Assembly: GCA_031254315.1 (NCBI GenBank)
Contig: JAIRUQ010000015.1
Span: 27,868 to 91,867, forward strand
Length of the DNA: 64,000 bases
Reading direction: 5' to 3'
Source of the DNA: Treponema sp.
Lineage (GTDB): Bacteria; Spirochaetota; Spirochaetia; Treponematales; Breznakiellaceae
Both the position numbers and the translations under genes were made by a program. Positions 54,572 to 61,737 of the stretch are shown in pieces. Numbering within the stretch: the stretch's first letter is position 1; each line of letters begins with the position of its first letter. A model generated the notes under the pieces. It was not told the origin of the DNA. It saw only the letters and a list, made by a program, of their open reading frames with translations, and did no database searches.

Positions 54572-54729
54572 TCACACTAAGGCACGGAGGCACAAAGAGG
54601 GAAGAAGAGTTAAAAGAGGGCTTGGGCTTGGACTTATCCTTCTTGTTTTTTCTTATTAAAAATCATGGTAGGAAGTGCGCCATTAACTGGTTAAGCGCCA
54701 CTCTTTGTGTCTTTGTGCCTTTGTGTGAG
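54572..54729. repeat. Mosaic palindromic repeat mixing CACTAAG, CACGGAG and CACAAAG units
   Basis: Left arm CACTAAGG-CACGGAGG-CACAAAG joins both unit types in one 8-bp periodic run. The right arm (to 54729) is built from CTTTGTG units. A separate imperfect palindrome with arms GTGCGCCATTAAC and GTTAAGCGCCAC is nested at 54675-54701. It occupies most of the 235-bp gap between the phosphatase and flgN. Confidence 0.75.
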
Positions 54730-54739
54730 TCTTTGGGAA

Positions 54740-57031
54740 TTAATTTAGGTAATATTTGATGATTGTGAGGACGTTTTTGTTGTCTAAACGGGAATATTTG
54801 ACGCTGTCCATGGTTTTTTTGACCAATACTATGCCCAAACCGCCTACATCGCGGTCAATAATGTCTTTTTGAAGGTTAGGAGCATCCTGTTCAAGGGGAT
54901 TGAAGGGCTTTCCGCTGTCCTCAAACCTGATTACCGCCCTTTCCCTTGCTGAAATGAAAATCGTTACATCTCCGACCCCGTCGCCATAAGCGTATCTGGA
55001 GATATTCGAAAAAATCTCTTCGACAGCAAGATCAATTTGATTCACAAGAATATCAGGATATTTGCATTTTTCAAGCTCGGCGTTTATAAAGGACAAAACT
55101 TTTTCAAGGTTTTCAAGATTAGCCTCGATTGTCAGCTTGTTATCATCAAGTCTTTGGTCGCGGTTAATTGTCAGGGCAAGCATGGTAATGTCATCCGCCT
55201 GCTCCGCTCCGTCCGCGAAATTCTCAACTCCGTGTTTTACGGCGGACAATATGTCCTTTGGCGATGAAGAAGCGCATTTATTGAGCGTGTCCAAAAGCCT
55301 CTCCTCTCCAAACAATTTTTTGTCCTGATTCATAGCTTCTGTAACGCCGTCGGTGTATAAATAAATCGTGTCCCCTTCTTCTAGGAGCATTTCTTCTTCT
55401 GTGAATTCAGCGTCCTTAAAAATAGCTAAAACAAAGTTAGGCTTTGTCCTAACGTATTCAAAAGAGCCGTTCTTCTTTTTAATAAGAGGCGGATTATGCC
55501 CGGCGTTTACAAAGGTGAGTCTTCCGGTCGGTATGTTGTAAATACCCATAAAGACGGTAACAAATATACACGCTTCATTATTTTCACAGAGTTTGTTGTT
55601 TACAAATTCTAAAGTAACTTTCGGGCTCTTTGCCGAGGCTGAATTGCTAATCAGAGTTTTTGCGTTTACCATAAATAAAGATGCCGGAATACCCTTGCCT
55701 GAAACATCTCCAATACCGATAACAAGATTATCTTTATCCAGTAAAAAGAAATCATATAAATCGCCGCCTACTTCTCTTGCCGGGATCATTGTCGCATAAA
55801 TGTCAAATTCATTTCTTCCGGGAAATGCAGGGAAAACGCTTGGCAACATATTTGTCTGAATGTCCCTTGCGATGGTAAGTTCCGTACTTATACGTTTTTT
55901 TTCTTCCCGGTCGTAGGCGTTCTCTTCGATTGATTTTTTTAACTCGCCTGTCATCCTGTTAAATGTTTTGGCAAGCTGACCTAATTCGTCTTTTGAATTA
56001 ATGTTAATCTGCATATCAAGATTGCCAAGCGCAACTTGCGCAACATCATTGATAAGTTTTTTTAACGGCATGTTGATAAATTTTGATATTAGCATATATT
56101 CAAAGCACAGCATTGCTACAATTGCTAATTCAATAATAACTAAAAATATTCTATTTTGTCTTTCTATATCTGCAAATATTTCTTCTTCCGGGATTTGGAC
56201 TGTTATAAGCCAGCCGTTCATCATATAGCGCCCAAACTGCATGTAGTTAATTCCGTTATATTTAAAAAAGTCGGCATTTATATCCCAGGGAATATTTTTT
56301 ATGGAATCTCCGACAAAACTGTTTTCATGATCGCTTGCAATAACATAATCTTTTTTTGGTATACATAATAAAACTAAACTGTTTTCTGTTGGTTTAATTT
56401 CTATTAATTGTTTAATAACTTCATTAATTTCCCAGTCAACCGTCGTTACGCCGATAAGTTTTCCGTTTGAAAAAATACCGGCTCCCGCTGTTGTCATTAA
56501 ACTTGATGCGGGGTTAGAGTCTTTATACGGGCTTAACCATACAACTTGATATGGCTCTTTAATACTGCTAATCATTTCGTGATACCAGTCCATAGAAAGA
56601 TAATCAATATTGTTTATATCGAAGGAAGGGTTAAAGATAACTTCTCCGGTTTGGGCGTTCTTAAAGACATAAAGACCGGCGCGTAATTGATTGCTTTTGT
56701 AGCTATAAGGCTCAAACCAAAAACCGCCGCCGACAGCATTTGGAAGTCCGCGAAGACCTTCTTCCGCATATTTTTGCCCTGACTCTTGCGTCAGTCCTTC
56801 ATAATAAAGCAGTCCTCCTATTGTGTAGAAAACAGCTCCGCGTTCAAGTTCGGCGATTATCTTGTTGACTTTTTCTGTTTCAAAATCAAGGCTTTTTTCG
56901 ATGTTCTCAAGACGCATCTGTTTGTAAACTCCGGTTGTAACAATAGAATAGAAAATAAAAGCAACGCCTACCAGAGCCATAAAGAGAAGAACTATTATCA
57001 ATATTTTTGTTCTAAGCGAATGGATCACCAT
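54740..57031 (-). CDS. Membrane PP2C (SpoIIE/RsbU-type) phosphatase fused to an anti-sigma-type ATPase domain
   Basis: 763 residues. Membrane helix about 7-29, an extracytoplasmic Cache-like sensor (VGGGFWFEPYSY, IDYLSMDWYHEMIS, GVTTVDWEINEVI), second helix about 290-312, and HAMP to about 365 (NMPLKKLINDVAQVALGNLD). A SpoIIE PP2C domain follows with metal-binding Asp in EVGGDLYDFF and IGIGDVSGKGIPA, then VFMGIYN, FVNAGHNPP and LYTDGVTEAMN. The C-terminal 130 residues are an RsbW/SpoIIAB-like HATPase (QIDLAVEEIFSNISRYAY, DSGKPFNP, GGLGIVLVKKTMD). It combines the phosphatase and kinase functions that normally act in opposition on a STAS protein, which is encoded 5 bp upstream. Confidence 0.93.
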   Translation of the reverse strand: MVIHSLRTKILIIVLLFMALVGVAFIFYSIVTTGVYKQMRLENIEKSLDFETEKVNKIIAELERGAVFYTIGGLLYYEGLTQESGQKYAEEGLRGLPNAVGGGFWFEPYSYKSNQLRAGLYVFKNAQTGEVIFNPSFDINNIDYLSMDWYHEMISSIKEPYQVVWLSPYKDSNPASSLMTTAGAGIFSNGKLIGVTTVDWEINEVIKQLIEIKPTENSLVLLCIPKKDYVIASDHENSFVGDSIKNIPWDINADFFKYNGINYMQFGRYMMNGWLITVQIPEEEIFADIERQNRIFLVIIELAIVAMLCFEYMLISKFINMPLKKLINDVAQVALGNLDMQININSKDELGQLAKTFNRMTGELKKSIEENAYDREEKKRISTELTIARDIQTNMLPSVFPAFPGRNEFDIYATMIPAREVGGDLYDFFLLDKDNLVIGIGDVSGKGIPASLFMVNAKTLISNSASAKSPKVTLEFVNNKLCENNEACIFVTVFMGIYNIPTGRLTFVNAGHNPPLIKKKNGSFEYVRTKPNFVLAIFKDAEFTEEEMLLEEGDTIYLYTDGVTEAMNQDKKLFGEERLLDTLNKCASSSPKDILSAVKHGVENFADGAEQADDITMLALTINRDQRLDDNKLTIEANLENLEKVLSFINAELEKCKYPDILVNQIDLAVEEIFSNISRYAYGDGVGDVTIFISARERAVIRFEDSGKPFNPLEQDAPNLQKDIIDRDVGGLGIVLVKKTMDSVKYSRLDNKNVLTIIKYYLN

Positions 57032-57036
57032 GACTA

Positions 57037-57351
57037 TTATTTTACTATCATTTCTTTAAGAGCGACCATATTTAAAACATTGCTTACAATTTCCGACGGT
57101 TGTTCAATCTTTAGAGAACCGTCCGCTTCCGCCGCTTGTTTATAGATTTTAAGAATAACCCTTATCCCAATAGAACTGAGATATTCAACACTTGACATAT
57201 TCAATATTATGATTTTTTGTCCGTTTTTTAGGGCATCTTCCATTTTAGATTGAAATTCATCCGCGCTATTTGTGTCGATTCGCCCTTTTACAGTGAACCT
57301 GCATATGCCGTCTTCAATGGCTTGGGTAATTTCAAAGCTGTCTTCTACCAT
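57037..57351 (-). CDS. STAS-domain anti-anti-sigma factor
   Basis: 104 residues of the SpoIIAA/RsbV fold: FTVKGRIDTNSADEFQSKMEDALK, IIILNMSSVEYLSSIGIRVILKIYKQA. The phosphorylatable Ser lies in the YLSSIGIRV loop. In partner-switching systems the dephosphorylated form releases a sigma factor or other target from its anti-sigma kinase. The phosphatase/ATPase gene begins 5 bp downstream, so this is the likely substrate of both its activities. No sigma factor gene is present in the window, so the target may not be a sigma factor. A GGAG site precedes the ATG. Confidence 0.92.
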   Translation of the reverse strand: MVEDSFEITQAIEDGICRFTVKGRIDTNSADEFQSKMEDALKNGQKIIILNMSSVEYLSSIGIRVILKIYKQAAEADGSLKIEQPSEIVSNVLNMVALKEMIVK

Positions 57352-57510
57352 CCATTTCTCCAGTTAAATTATGAAAATTATATCGGAAAAATCGACAATA
57401 GACAATAGGCGGATGGGGAATATTTAGGAGCAAAACAGGGGCAAGGAACAATGGAAAAACAGCTCTGAGTGTGCCGGGGAAGCTATGAGCAATAGCAGGG
57501 AACAGGTGTG

Positions 57511-57540
57511 TTGCTTCATTTAGCCTTTTTATGCTATATT
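57511..57540 (+). promoter_or_regulatory. Candidate promoter of the BrnT-like toxin gene
   Basis: TTGCTT (57511-57516), 18 bp, TATATT (57535-57540). The GTG start codon is only 5 bases past the -10 box with no ribosome site, so the transcript is probably leaderless. The rest of the 194-bp gap 57352-57545 shows no other feature. Confidence 0.45.
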
Positions 57541-57545
57541 AAGCT

Positions 57546-57824
57546 GTGGAAGAAGAATTTATCTTCAAACTGAGTGCTTTCAAACATGGTATAAATGAGG
57601 CGGATATTCGCAACGCTTTTAAGCAACGGATGTTTGATTATGCCATGAAAGATGAAGAACACAAGTACCTGCTTCTTGGGCTTGCCCGTGACGGTAGCCT
57701 GCTTGAAATTATTTACAATGTTCTTGAAAATGATGTCATAAATGTGTTTCATGCTATGAAGTGCCGTAAAGCATATTTTTCTCTTTTGAGAACAAGGGGA
57801 CAAGATGAAAGAAATGACCGATGA
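57546..57824 (+). CDS. BrnT-like toxin of a type II toxin-antitoxin pair
   Basis: 92 residues starting at GTG 57546. The pattern FKHGINEADIRNAF, then KYLLLGLARDGSLLEIIYNVLENDVINVFHAMKCRKAYF, matches BrnT-type RelE-fold RNases (KHGI helix, strand GLARDGxLLEIIY, terminal basic MKCRKAYF). BrnT toxins cleave RNA and block translation. The antitoxin start lies 20 bp inside this gene, giving translational coupling. The initiation region lacks a Shine-Dalgarno sequence. Family assignment is from motif memory only. Confidence 0.72.
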   Translation: MEEEFIFKLSAFKHGINEADIRNAFKQRMFDYAMKDEEHKYLLLGLARDGSLLEIIYNVLENDVINVFHAMKCRKAYFSLLRTRGQDERNDR

Positions 57825-58035
57825 TGAAGCCGAATATTGGGATGAATACTTCACCAATAATACCATAATGCCTGATATGAGCAAACCGGGGGGCTTTGCC
57901 CGCAAATACGGCATGACGGTAAAGCTTGACCCTGAAACCACCCGTTTCCTTGCCGCACATGCCGAAGCCACCAATAAAACATTTGCTGAAATCATTAATG
58001 AACTGGTAAAAGAAAAAATAGCCGTTTCATTATAA
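57805..58035 (+). CDS. Ribbon-helix-helix-type antitoxin partner
   Basis: 76 residues. The N-terminal half is acidic (MTDDEAEYWDEYFTNN), which fits a toxin-binding arm. The C-terminal half (YGMTVKLDPETTRFLAAHAEATNKTFAEIINELVKEKIA) looks like a ribbon-helix-helix DNA-binding domain, as in BrnA/CopG-type antitoxins. Note the domain order: toxin-binding segment first. It overlaps the toxin gene by 20 bp. Its stop is 2 bp from the 3' end of the oppositely oriented tRNA-Arg(TCG), an unusually tight junction. Confidence 0.75.
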   Translation: MKEMTDDEAEYWDEYFTNNTIMPDMSKPGGFARKYGMTVKLDPETTRFLAAHAEATNKTFAEIINELVKEKIAVSL

Positions 58036-58037
58036 TT

Positions 58038-58111
58038 TGCGCCCGACAGGACTCGAACCTGCCACCTACGGATTCGAAGTCCGTTACTCTATCCAGATGA
58101 GCTACAGGCGC
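58038..58111 (-). tRNA. tRNA-Arg (anticodon TCG)
   Basis: Cloverleaf on the minus strand: acceptor GCGCCTG/CGGGCGC (one G-T pair) with discriminator A, D arm AGCTCATCTGGATAGAGT, anticodon arm ACGGA-CTTCGAA-TCCGT (TCG), and T arm CAGGTTCGAGTCCTG. Length is 74 nt, no encoded CCA. Its 3' end abuts the antitoxin stop. Confidence 0.95.
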
Positions 58112-58129
58112 GGCTTAATCACTCTGTTT

Positions 58130-58148
58130 GGGTGGATGACGGGTTTCG
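58130..58148 (-). repeat. Displaced 3' end of tRNA-His, 19-bp direct repeat
   Basis: Bases 58130-58148 equal 58314-58332 of the intact tRNA-His: acceptor 3' strand and T-arm up to the T loop. The match ends in the T loop, as for the tRNA-Arg fragment at 25380. Confidence 0.8.
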
Positions 58149-58255
58149 CCTTGCATTCGGCAACATCCTGTTGCCTCATTCCAGGCCGGAGTTCAGCCCT
58201 GACGCCGCCATCCATGGCGGCTTTTCCTTCGGCGGGCTGAACCCTTCGAAACCCG
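58140..58255. mobile_element. tRNA-nested hairpin mini-element, copy next to tRNA-His
   Basis: About 116 bp. The outer inverted repeat is CGGGTTTCG/CGAAACCCG, the left arm being the tRNA-His T stem. Second stem GTTCAGCC/GGCTGAAC, inner hairpin GCCGCCATCCATGGCGGC, and an additional hairpin GGCAACATCCTGTTGCC. The plan equals that of 25403-25523 though stem sequences differ. No ORF; a 58-bp AT-rich spacer separates it from the tRNA. Confidence 0.55.
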
Positions 58256-58314
58256 AATCTTTCCATAAACAATAAAAAAATTATTTTTTTTATAACCTCC
58301 CGAAGATTATATTG

Positions 58315-58387
58315 GGTGGATGACGGGTTTCGAACCCGCGACGACAAGATCCACAATCTTGTACTCTACCCCTGAGCTACATCCACC
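58315..58387 (-). tRNA. tRNA-His (anticodon GTG)
   Basis: Minus strand begins with the extra G-1 opposite C73 that is diagnostic for tRNA-His, then acceptor GTGGATG/CATCCAC, D arm AGCTCAGGGGTAGAGT, anticodon arm CAAGA-TTGTGGA-TCTTG (GTG), T arm CGGGTTCGAAACCCG. CCA is not encoded. A 19-bp copy of its 3' end lies 184 bp downstream. Confidence 0.96.
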
Positions 58388-58424
58388 GTGTGATTATCAA
58401 ATATGAGGAAAATGCCGCTTTTTG

Positions 58425-59270
58425 TCAAGCAGAAGGGATAGATAGCTGTCTTTCCTGAATAATATGGACATTCTGACGTGGAAAGGGTATAAAAAGACCG
58501 GCTTCTTCGAACTTTTCTCTAAAAATTCGCATGTGTTTCCAGTAAACATCCCAGTAATCAGGGATTTTTGCCCATGCCCTGACAACAATACTTATGTAAC
58601 TGTCCTGCATTGAATGGACTACTATCTGCACGGGCGGATCCTGCAAAAATCTTGTTTCAAGACTTATCAATTCATTTAATACATTAAAAGCGTTTTCAAT
58701 CGAATCTGAATAGGCTATCCTAACCGGAATTTCCATCCGGCGTCTTCCGTTACGGGAAATATTCTTAAGCGGAGTTCCCAAAATAAATGAATTTTGAACT
58801 GAAATATAAATCCCGTCAGGAGTTTCCAGAATTGTTGTAAAAAGATTAATTTCTTTTACTGTCCCGTTGTAAGTATCAAACTCAATAAACTCTCCGATAC
58901 GGTAACTTCCAACAAAAAAAAGAATAATTCCGGCGGCAATATTTGTAAGAGTATCTTTTAACGCAAGCCCAACCGCGATACCTGCCGCGCCCAATATAGC
59001 GAGAAGACTCGCCGTATTTACTCCAAATACATTGAGTATCATGATTAAACAGATGATAAATATGCCATAACTTACAACATATCGTAAAACAGAAGTTATT
59101 GTATCATCAACTTTTAATTTGCCGGTAGATGTCTTATTAATTAATTTTTTTAATCCTTTTGTAATTAATAAACCAATAGCGGCTATAATCAACGAGACAA
59201 TTATTTTCCAGCCTATACTGAAAACTATTTCGTGATAGTTATTCCAAAGGTCTAATATTTTATCTTTCAT
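58425..59270 (-). CDS. Small-conductance mechanosensitive channel (MscS family)
   Basis: 281 residues, the compact MscS layout. Three membrane helices lie at about 17-37, 62-85 and 87-112; the third carries the Gly/Ala-rich pore helix (LGAAGIAVGLALKDTLTNIAAGI). The beta domain (YRIGEFIEFDTYNGTVKEINLFTTIL, FILGTPLKNISR) and alpha/beta C-terminal domain follow. MscS channels open on membrane tension and release solutes during hypo-osmotic shock. The start is 1 bp after the SPOR-protein stop with no ribosome site, so translation probably depends on coupling. The C-terminus is RQNVHIIQERQLSIPSA. Confidence 0.93.
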   Translation of the reverse strand: MKDKILDLWNNYHEIVFSIGWKIIVSLIIAAIGLLITKGLKKLINKTSTGKLKVDDTITSVLRYVVSYGIFIICLIMILNVFGVNTASLLAILGAAGIAVGLALKDTLTNIAAGIILFFVGSYRIGEFIEFDTYNGTVKEINLFTTILETPDGIYISVQNSFILGTPLKNISRNGRRRMEIPVRIAYSDSIENAFNVLNELISLETRFLQDPPVQIVVHSMQDSYISIVVRAWAKIPDYWDVYWKHMRIFREKFEEAGLFIPFPRQNVHIIQERQLSIPSA

Positions 59271-59271
59271 G

Positions 59272-60513
59272 TTATCTTATATGGCGAACAAAAGCATCGC
59301 TGTAACCTATACTTTTAAATCTCTGCAGTACAGCGGCGCTTTCACCTTGATTTAACGGACCGATTACAATGCGCAATAAATCATCTCTGCTTTCTTTCAA
59401 TATTTTTGGATCATATCTTTTATCAATTTGATTGATCGCGCTCTCTATTGATTCAGCGCGGAAAGATGCGAGTTGAACATAATATTGCCCCGGAACCAGT
59501 TGTGATATTGTCTGGACAGAGAATTTTTGATCAACAGAAGTCTGCGGCTCTTGCGGAGATACAACAACCTCTAGCGGCGGAATAATATCCGAAGGATCAA
59601 TTCCGTATTCAGATAAACCCGACTCAGGCGGTTTTTCTTCTGTTTCTACCAGTACCAGCTCAACCGGCGTCTCTTCAACTTGCTCTTCCGTCTCTTCAGC
59701 TAATTCTTCGACCTCTTCAAAAAATTCTTCTTCTGTTTCTACAGCTAATTCTTCGCCTTCTTCAAAGAGTTCTTCTTCCGTCTCTACAGCTATTTCTTCG
59801 ATTTCTTCAAGGAATTCCTCTTCCGTTTCTAAAACTAATTCTTCAGCTTCTTCAAAGAGATATTCTTCTGTATCAGGTATTTCAACCAATTCCCATGTGT
59901 CTTCCCAAAATTCATCCACAGGCTCAGGATCGGTGTATGGGTCTATCGAAGCGTATCTTGGAACATCAACAATTTCCGCACCGCCCGGTCCGCCCCATTC
60001 AGATTCAGGTATGTAGCTTCTGCCTGTAAAACCGCTCATCGAAGCGGGAGGTTCAGGCGGAGTCTCAATAAGAGGGGGAACATAAGTGTCATTGCCATAA
60101 ACTTCGGCAAGGAGGCGACCTTCGTCCATCACAGCCCCGGAATCATATTCAGAAGCGCCTGAGGTTACGCTTTCTGAAAAACGCACATAAGCCATAGGAT
60201 CGTTGGGCTGTACCATCCTGATCCTGCTGACTGATCCGGCTCTCATTCCGATTAAATTTGCCGCTTCCTGTGAAACGGTCGCAAGAAGACCGGGGCTGTT
60301 TAAGCTGTTCGCTACAATCGCCCGCGTACTTTTGCCGCTTTCAATATTTGTAATTTCTACTATTGTGTTGCGGGGGAACGAATTGGTAGCGACATAAAAC
60401 CCCGAAGCCGGTAGCTCTCCTGACGGAGCGACTGCGGCGGCTCCTTCCCAAGGCGAAGACCCTTGCAACGTAAATAAAGCCGCGATAATGCATATAAATA
60501 CTCTTATTTTCAT
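59272..60513 (-). CDS. RlpA-like secreted protein with acidic repeat linker and SPOR domain
   Basis: 413 residues. Signal peptide to about residue 25. Residues 35-105 resemble the double-psi beta-barrel of RlpA lytic transglycosylases (ASGFYVATNSFPRNTIVEITNIESGKSTRAIV), but the catalytic Asp region of RlpA is replaced (ANSLNSPGLL), so enzymatic activity is doubtful. Residues about 215-275 are four 15-residue acidic units (EELxxETEEEFxEEx). Residues 335-412 are a SPOR domain (GQYYVQLASFRAESIESAINQI), which in other proteins binds peptidoglycan stripped of stem peptides at septa. A role in cell wall or division is therefore inferred. An AGGGGAA site precedes the ATG. Confidence 0.82.
   Translation of the reverse strand: MKIRVFICIIAALFTLQGSSPWEGAAAVAPSGELPASGFYVATNSFPRNTIVEITNIESGKSTRAIVANSLNSPGLLATVSQEAANLIGMRAGSVSRIRMVQPNDPMAYVRFSESVTSGASEYDSGAVMDEGRLLAEVYGNDTYVPPLIETPPEPPASMSGFTGRSYIPESEWGGPGGAEIVDVPRYASIDPYTDPEPVDEFWEDTWELVEIPDTEEYLFEEAEELVLETEEEFLEEIEEIAVETEEELFEEGEELAVETEEEFFEEVEELAEETEEQVEETPVELVLVETEEKPPESGLSEYGIDPSDIIPPLEVVVSPQEPQTSVDQKFSVQTISQLVPGQYYVQLASFRAESIESAINQIDKRYDPKILKESRDDLLRIVIGPLNQGESAAVLQRFKSIGYSDAFVRHIR
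59688..59867 (-). repeat. Four 45-bp tandem repeats inside the SPOR-protein gene
   Basis: Four consecutive 45-bp units, divergent at the third codon position, each encode a 15-residue Glu-rich block. They form the linker between the barrel and SPOR domains and could vary in number between strains. Confidence 0.75.
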
Positions 60514-60525
60514 ACTATTCCCCTG

Positions 60526-61005
60526 TTATTCGCTAATATAGGGGACAAGTCCCCTTACAATTGTTTTTATTCCGTCAACTTCATCTCTTGTTGTCCTGTA
60601 CGTTCTTCCCGGAATTCGTCTTTCCAGAATTTTTTCTCCTGTATCTACCTTAAAAATAAAAAACAAAATTTCAGACGGCTGTCGCGCCCCTTCGATATAA
60701 TCCAGTTGCGCAATAAGTAAATATTCAATTCCCATTTCCACAGCTGATTGAATGTCAAAATTAATTGCCCGCAAAATATCGCCTGACGGTCTTGCCTCAA
60801 GGCGTAGTATCGGAGCGTTGCTTACGACATGACCGGTATCAAAGAAAATATCCATAAATGAGTTTTCCCAATATAATGAATGTTCGTTACGCCCTTCGTT
60901 TTCAGAGATTCCGGTTTCAATTACAAAAAATGAAACCATAGACGCCCCTGCGCTTAAATTTAAAAAAACGCCAAATATTACGACAAGCGCGATTTGTTTA
61001 GTCAT
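60526..61005 (-). CDS. Small secreted protein of unknown function
   Basis: 159 residues from ATG 61005 (GGAGG site); the ORF-track start at 61047 adds 14 residues before the signal peptide. Signal MTKQIALVVIFGVFLNLSAGA. The mature protein has alternating strands and helices (MVSFFVIETGISENEGRNEHS, YLLIAQLDYIEGARQPSEILFFIFKVDTGEKILERRIPGRTY) that recall the fold of TPM or lipoprotein LpoB-like periplasmic domains, but I do not recognise the family. It is the first gene of a minus-strand unit with the RlpA/SPOR protein (12 bp gap) and MscS. Confidence 0.75.
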   Translation of the reverse strand: MTKQIALVVIFGVFLNLSAGASMVSFFVIETGISENEGRNEHSLYWENSFMDIFFDTGHVVSNAPILRLEARPSGDILRAINFDIQSAVEMGIEYLLIAQLDYIEGARQPSEILFFIFKVDTGEKILERRIPGRTYRTTRDEVDGIKTIVRGLVPYISE

Positions 61006-61067
61006 TAGTCCTCCATCAATATTATCGGCACTCTTTTCTAAACACAAAATAGGATTATACTGTCTTT

Positions 61068-61595
61068 ATGAATTACTATGCCATTCAGGTAAAGACATAC
61101 TCAGAGGACAAATTCATCGAAATCTTCAAAACCCAAAACCCTGAAACTGCCCTAACTCTCCATTTTCCCAAAAGACAGCTTAATATCCGCAAAATGGGAA
61201 AAATAAAAACCGCGACTTCGCCGATTTTTCCCGGCTATATCTTTGTAGAAGCCTCAGGCGACAAAGAAATGCAGGAGCGCCAGTGGGAGTTAAGGCGCAC
61301 AAAGGGGTTTTACCGTTTTTTAATATCAAATCAGGAGATAACCCCGCTTGCGGACAGCGACTTGGAACTCGTCCTTCATTTTATAAAAAACGCCGGTTCT
61401 GTAGCCGGGCGTTCCAAAGTTTACTTTAATGAAGACTCCAGAATTATTGTTGTAGAAGGACCCCTCATGGGGCTTGAGGGAAGGATTTTAAAGGTCGATA
61501 AAAGAAAGGGAAGGGCAAAAATAAAACTTGACCTTTACAATGATTCTTTTACTATCGATCTTGCTTTTGAGGTAATAGGGTCGTTGGACAAATAA
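61068..61595 (+). CDS. Specialised NusG paralogue (LoaP/RfaH-type antiterminator)
   Basis: 175 residues. N-terminal NGN domain (MNYYAIQVKTYSEDKFIEIF, TSPIFPGYIFVEA, WELRRTKGFYRFL) and C-terminal KOW domain (VVEGPLMGLEGRILKVDKRKGRAKIKLDLY). These proteins bind RNA polymerase and help it through long operons; LoaP, UpxY and RfaH act on surface polysaccharide or secondary metabolite operons. The gene directly precedes a nucleotide-sugar enzyme gene, which fits. A TATACT -10 box lies 6 bases before the ATG with no ribosome site, suggesting a leaderless message. Housekeeping NusG would be expected beside rplK, so this is a paralogue. Confidence 0.85.
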   Translation: MNYYAIQVKTYSEDKFIEIFKTQNPETALTLHFPKRQLNIRKMGKIKTATSPIFPGYIFVEASGDKEMQERQWELRRTKGFYRFLISNQEITPLADSDLELVLHFIKNAGSVAGRSKVYFNEDSRIIVVEGPLMGLEGRILKVDKRKGRAKIKLDLYNDSFTIDLAFEVIGSLDK

Positions 61596-61635
61596 TGCGT
61601 TTTTTAAGTTAGTTTGGGGTTGTCAAAGAAGAATA

Positions 61636-61708
61636 TTAACCACAGAGGAACACGGAGTTTTAATCGTTTGTTCTTCCTCCGTGTTCTCCGTGTACTCCGT
61701 GGTTAATT
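61636..61708. repeat. Dispersed palindromic intergenic repeat, CACGGAG type
   Basis: ATTAACCACAGAGGAACACGG on the left is mirrored by CCGTGTACTCCGTGGTTAAT on the right. It lies between the NusG paralogue and the CapD-like gene, in the untranslated leader of the latter. Confidence 0.85.
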
Positions 61709-61737
61709 CTTCTTGCGGATAATTGAGGGGGGGAATT

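Noticed and set aside
57600-57995. Antisense ORF 57534-57995 opposite the toxin-antitoxin pair
   Set aside because: The plus-strand pair has overlapping frames and family motifs; the minus-strand frame has none.
58037-58356. Small ORFs over the tRNA-Arg/tRNA-His region (58037-58240 and 58102-58356)
   Set aside because: They read through tRNA genes and the hairpin element; no ribosome site or family.
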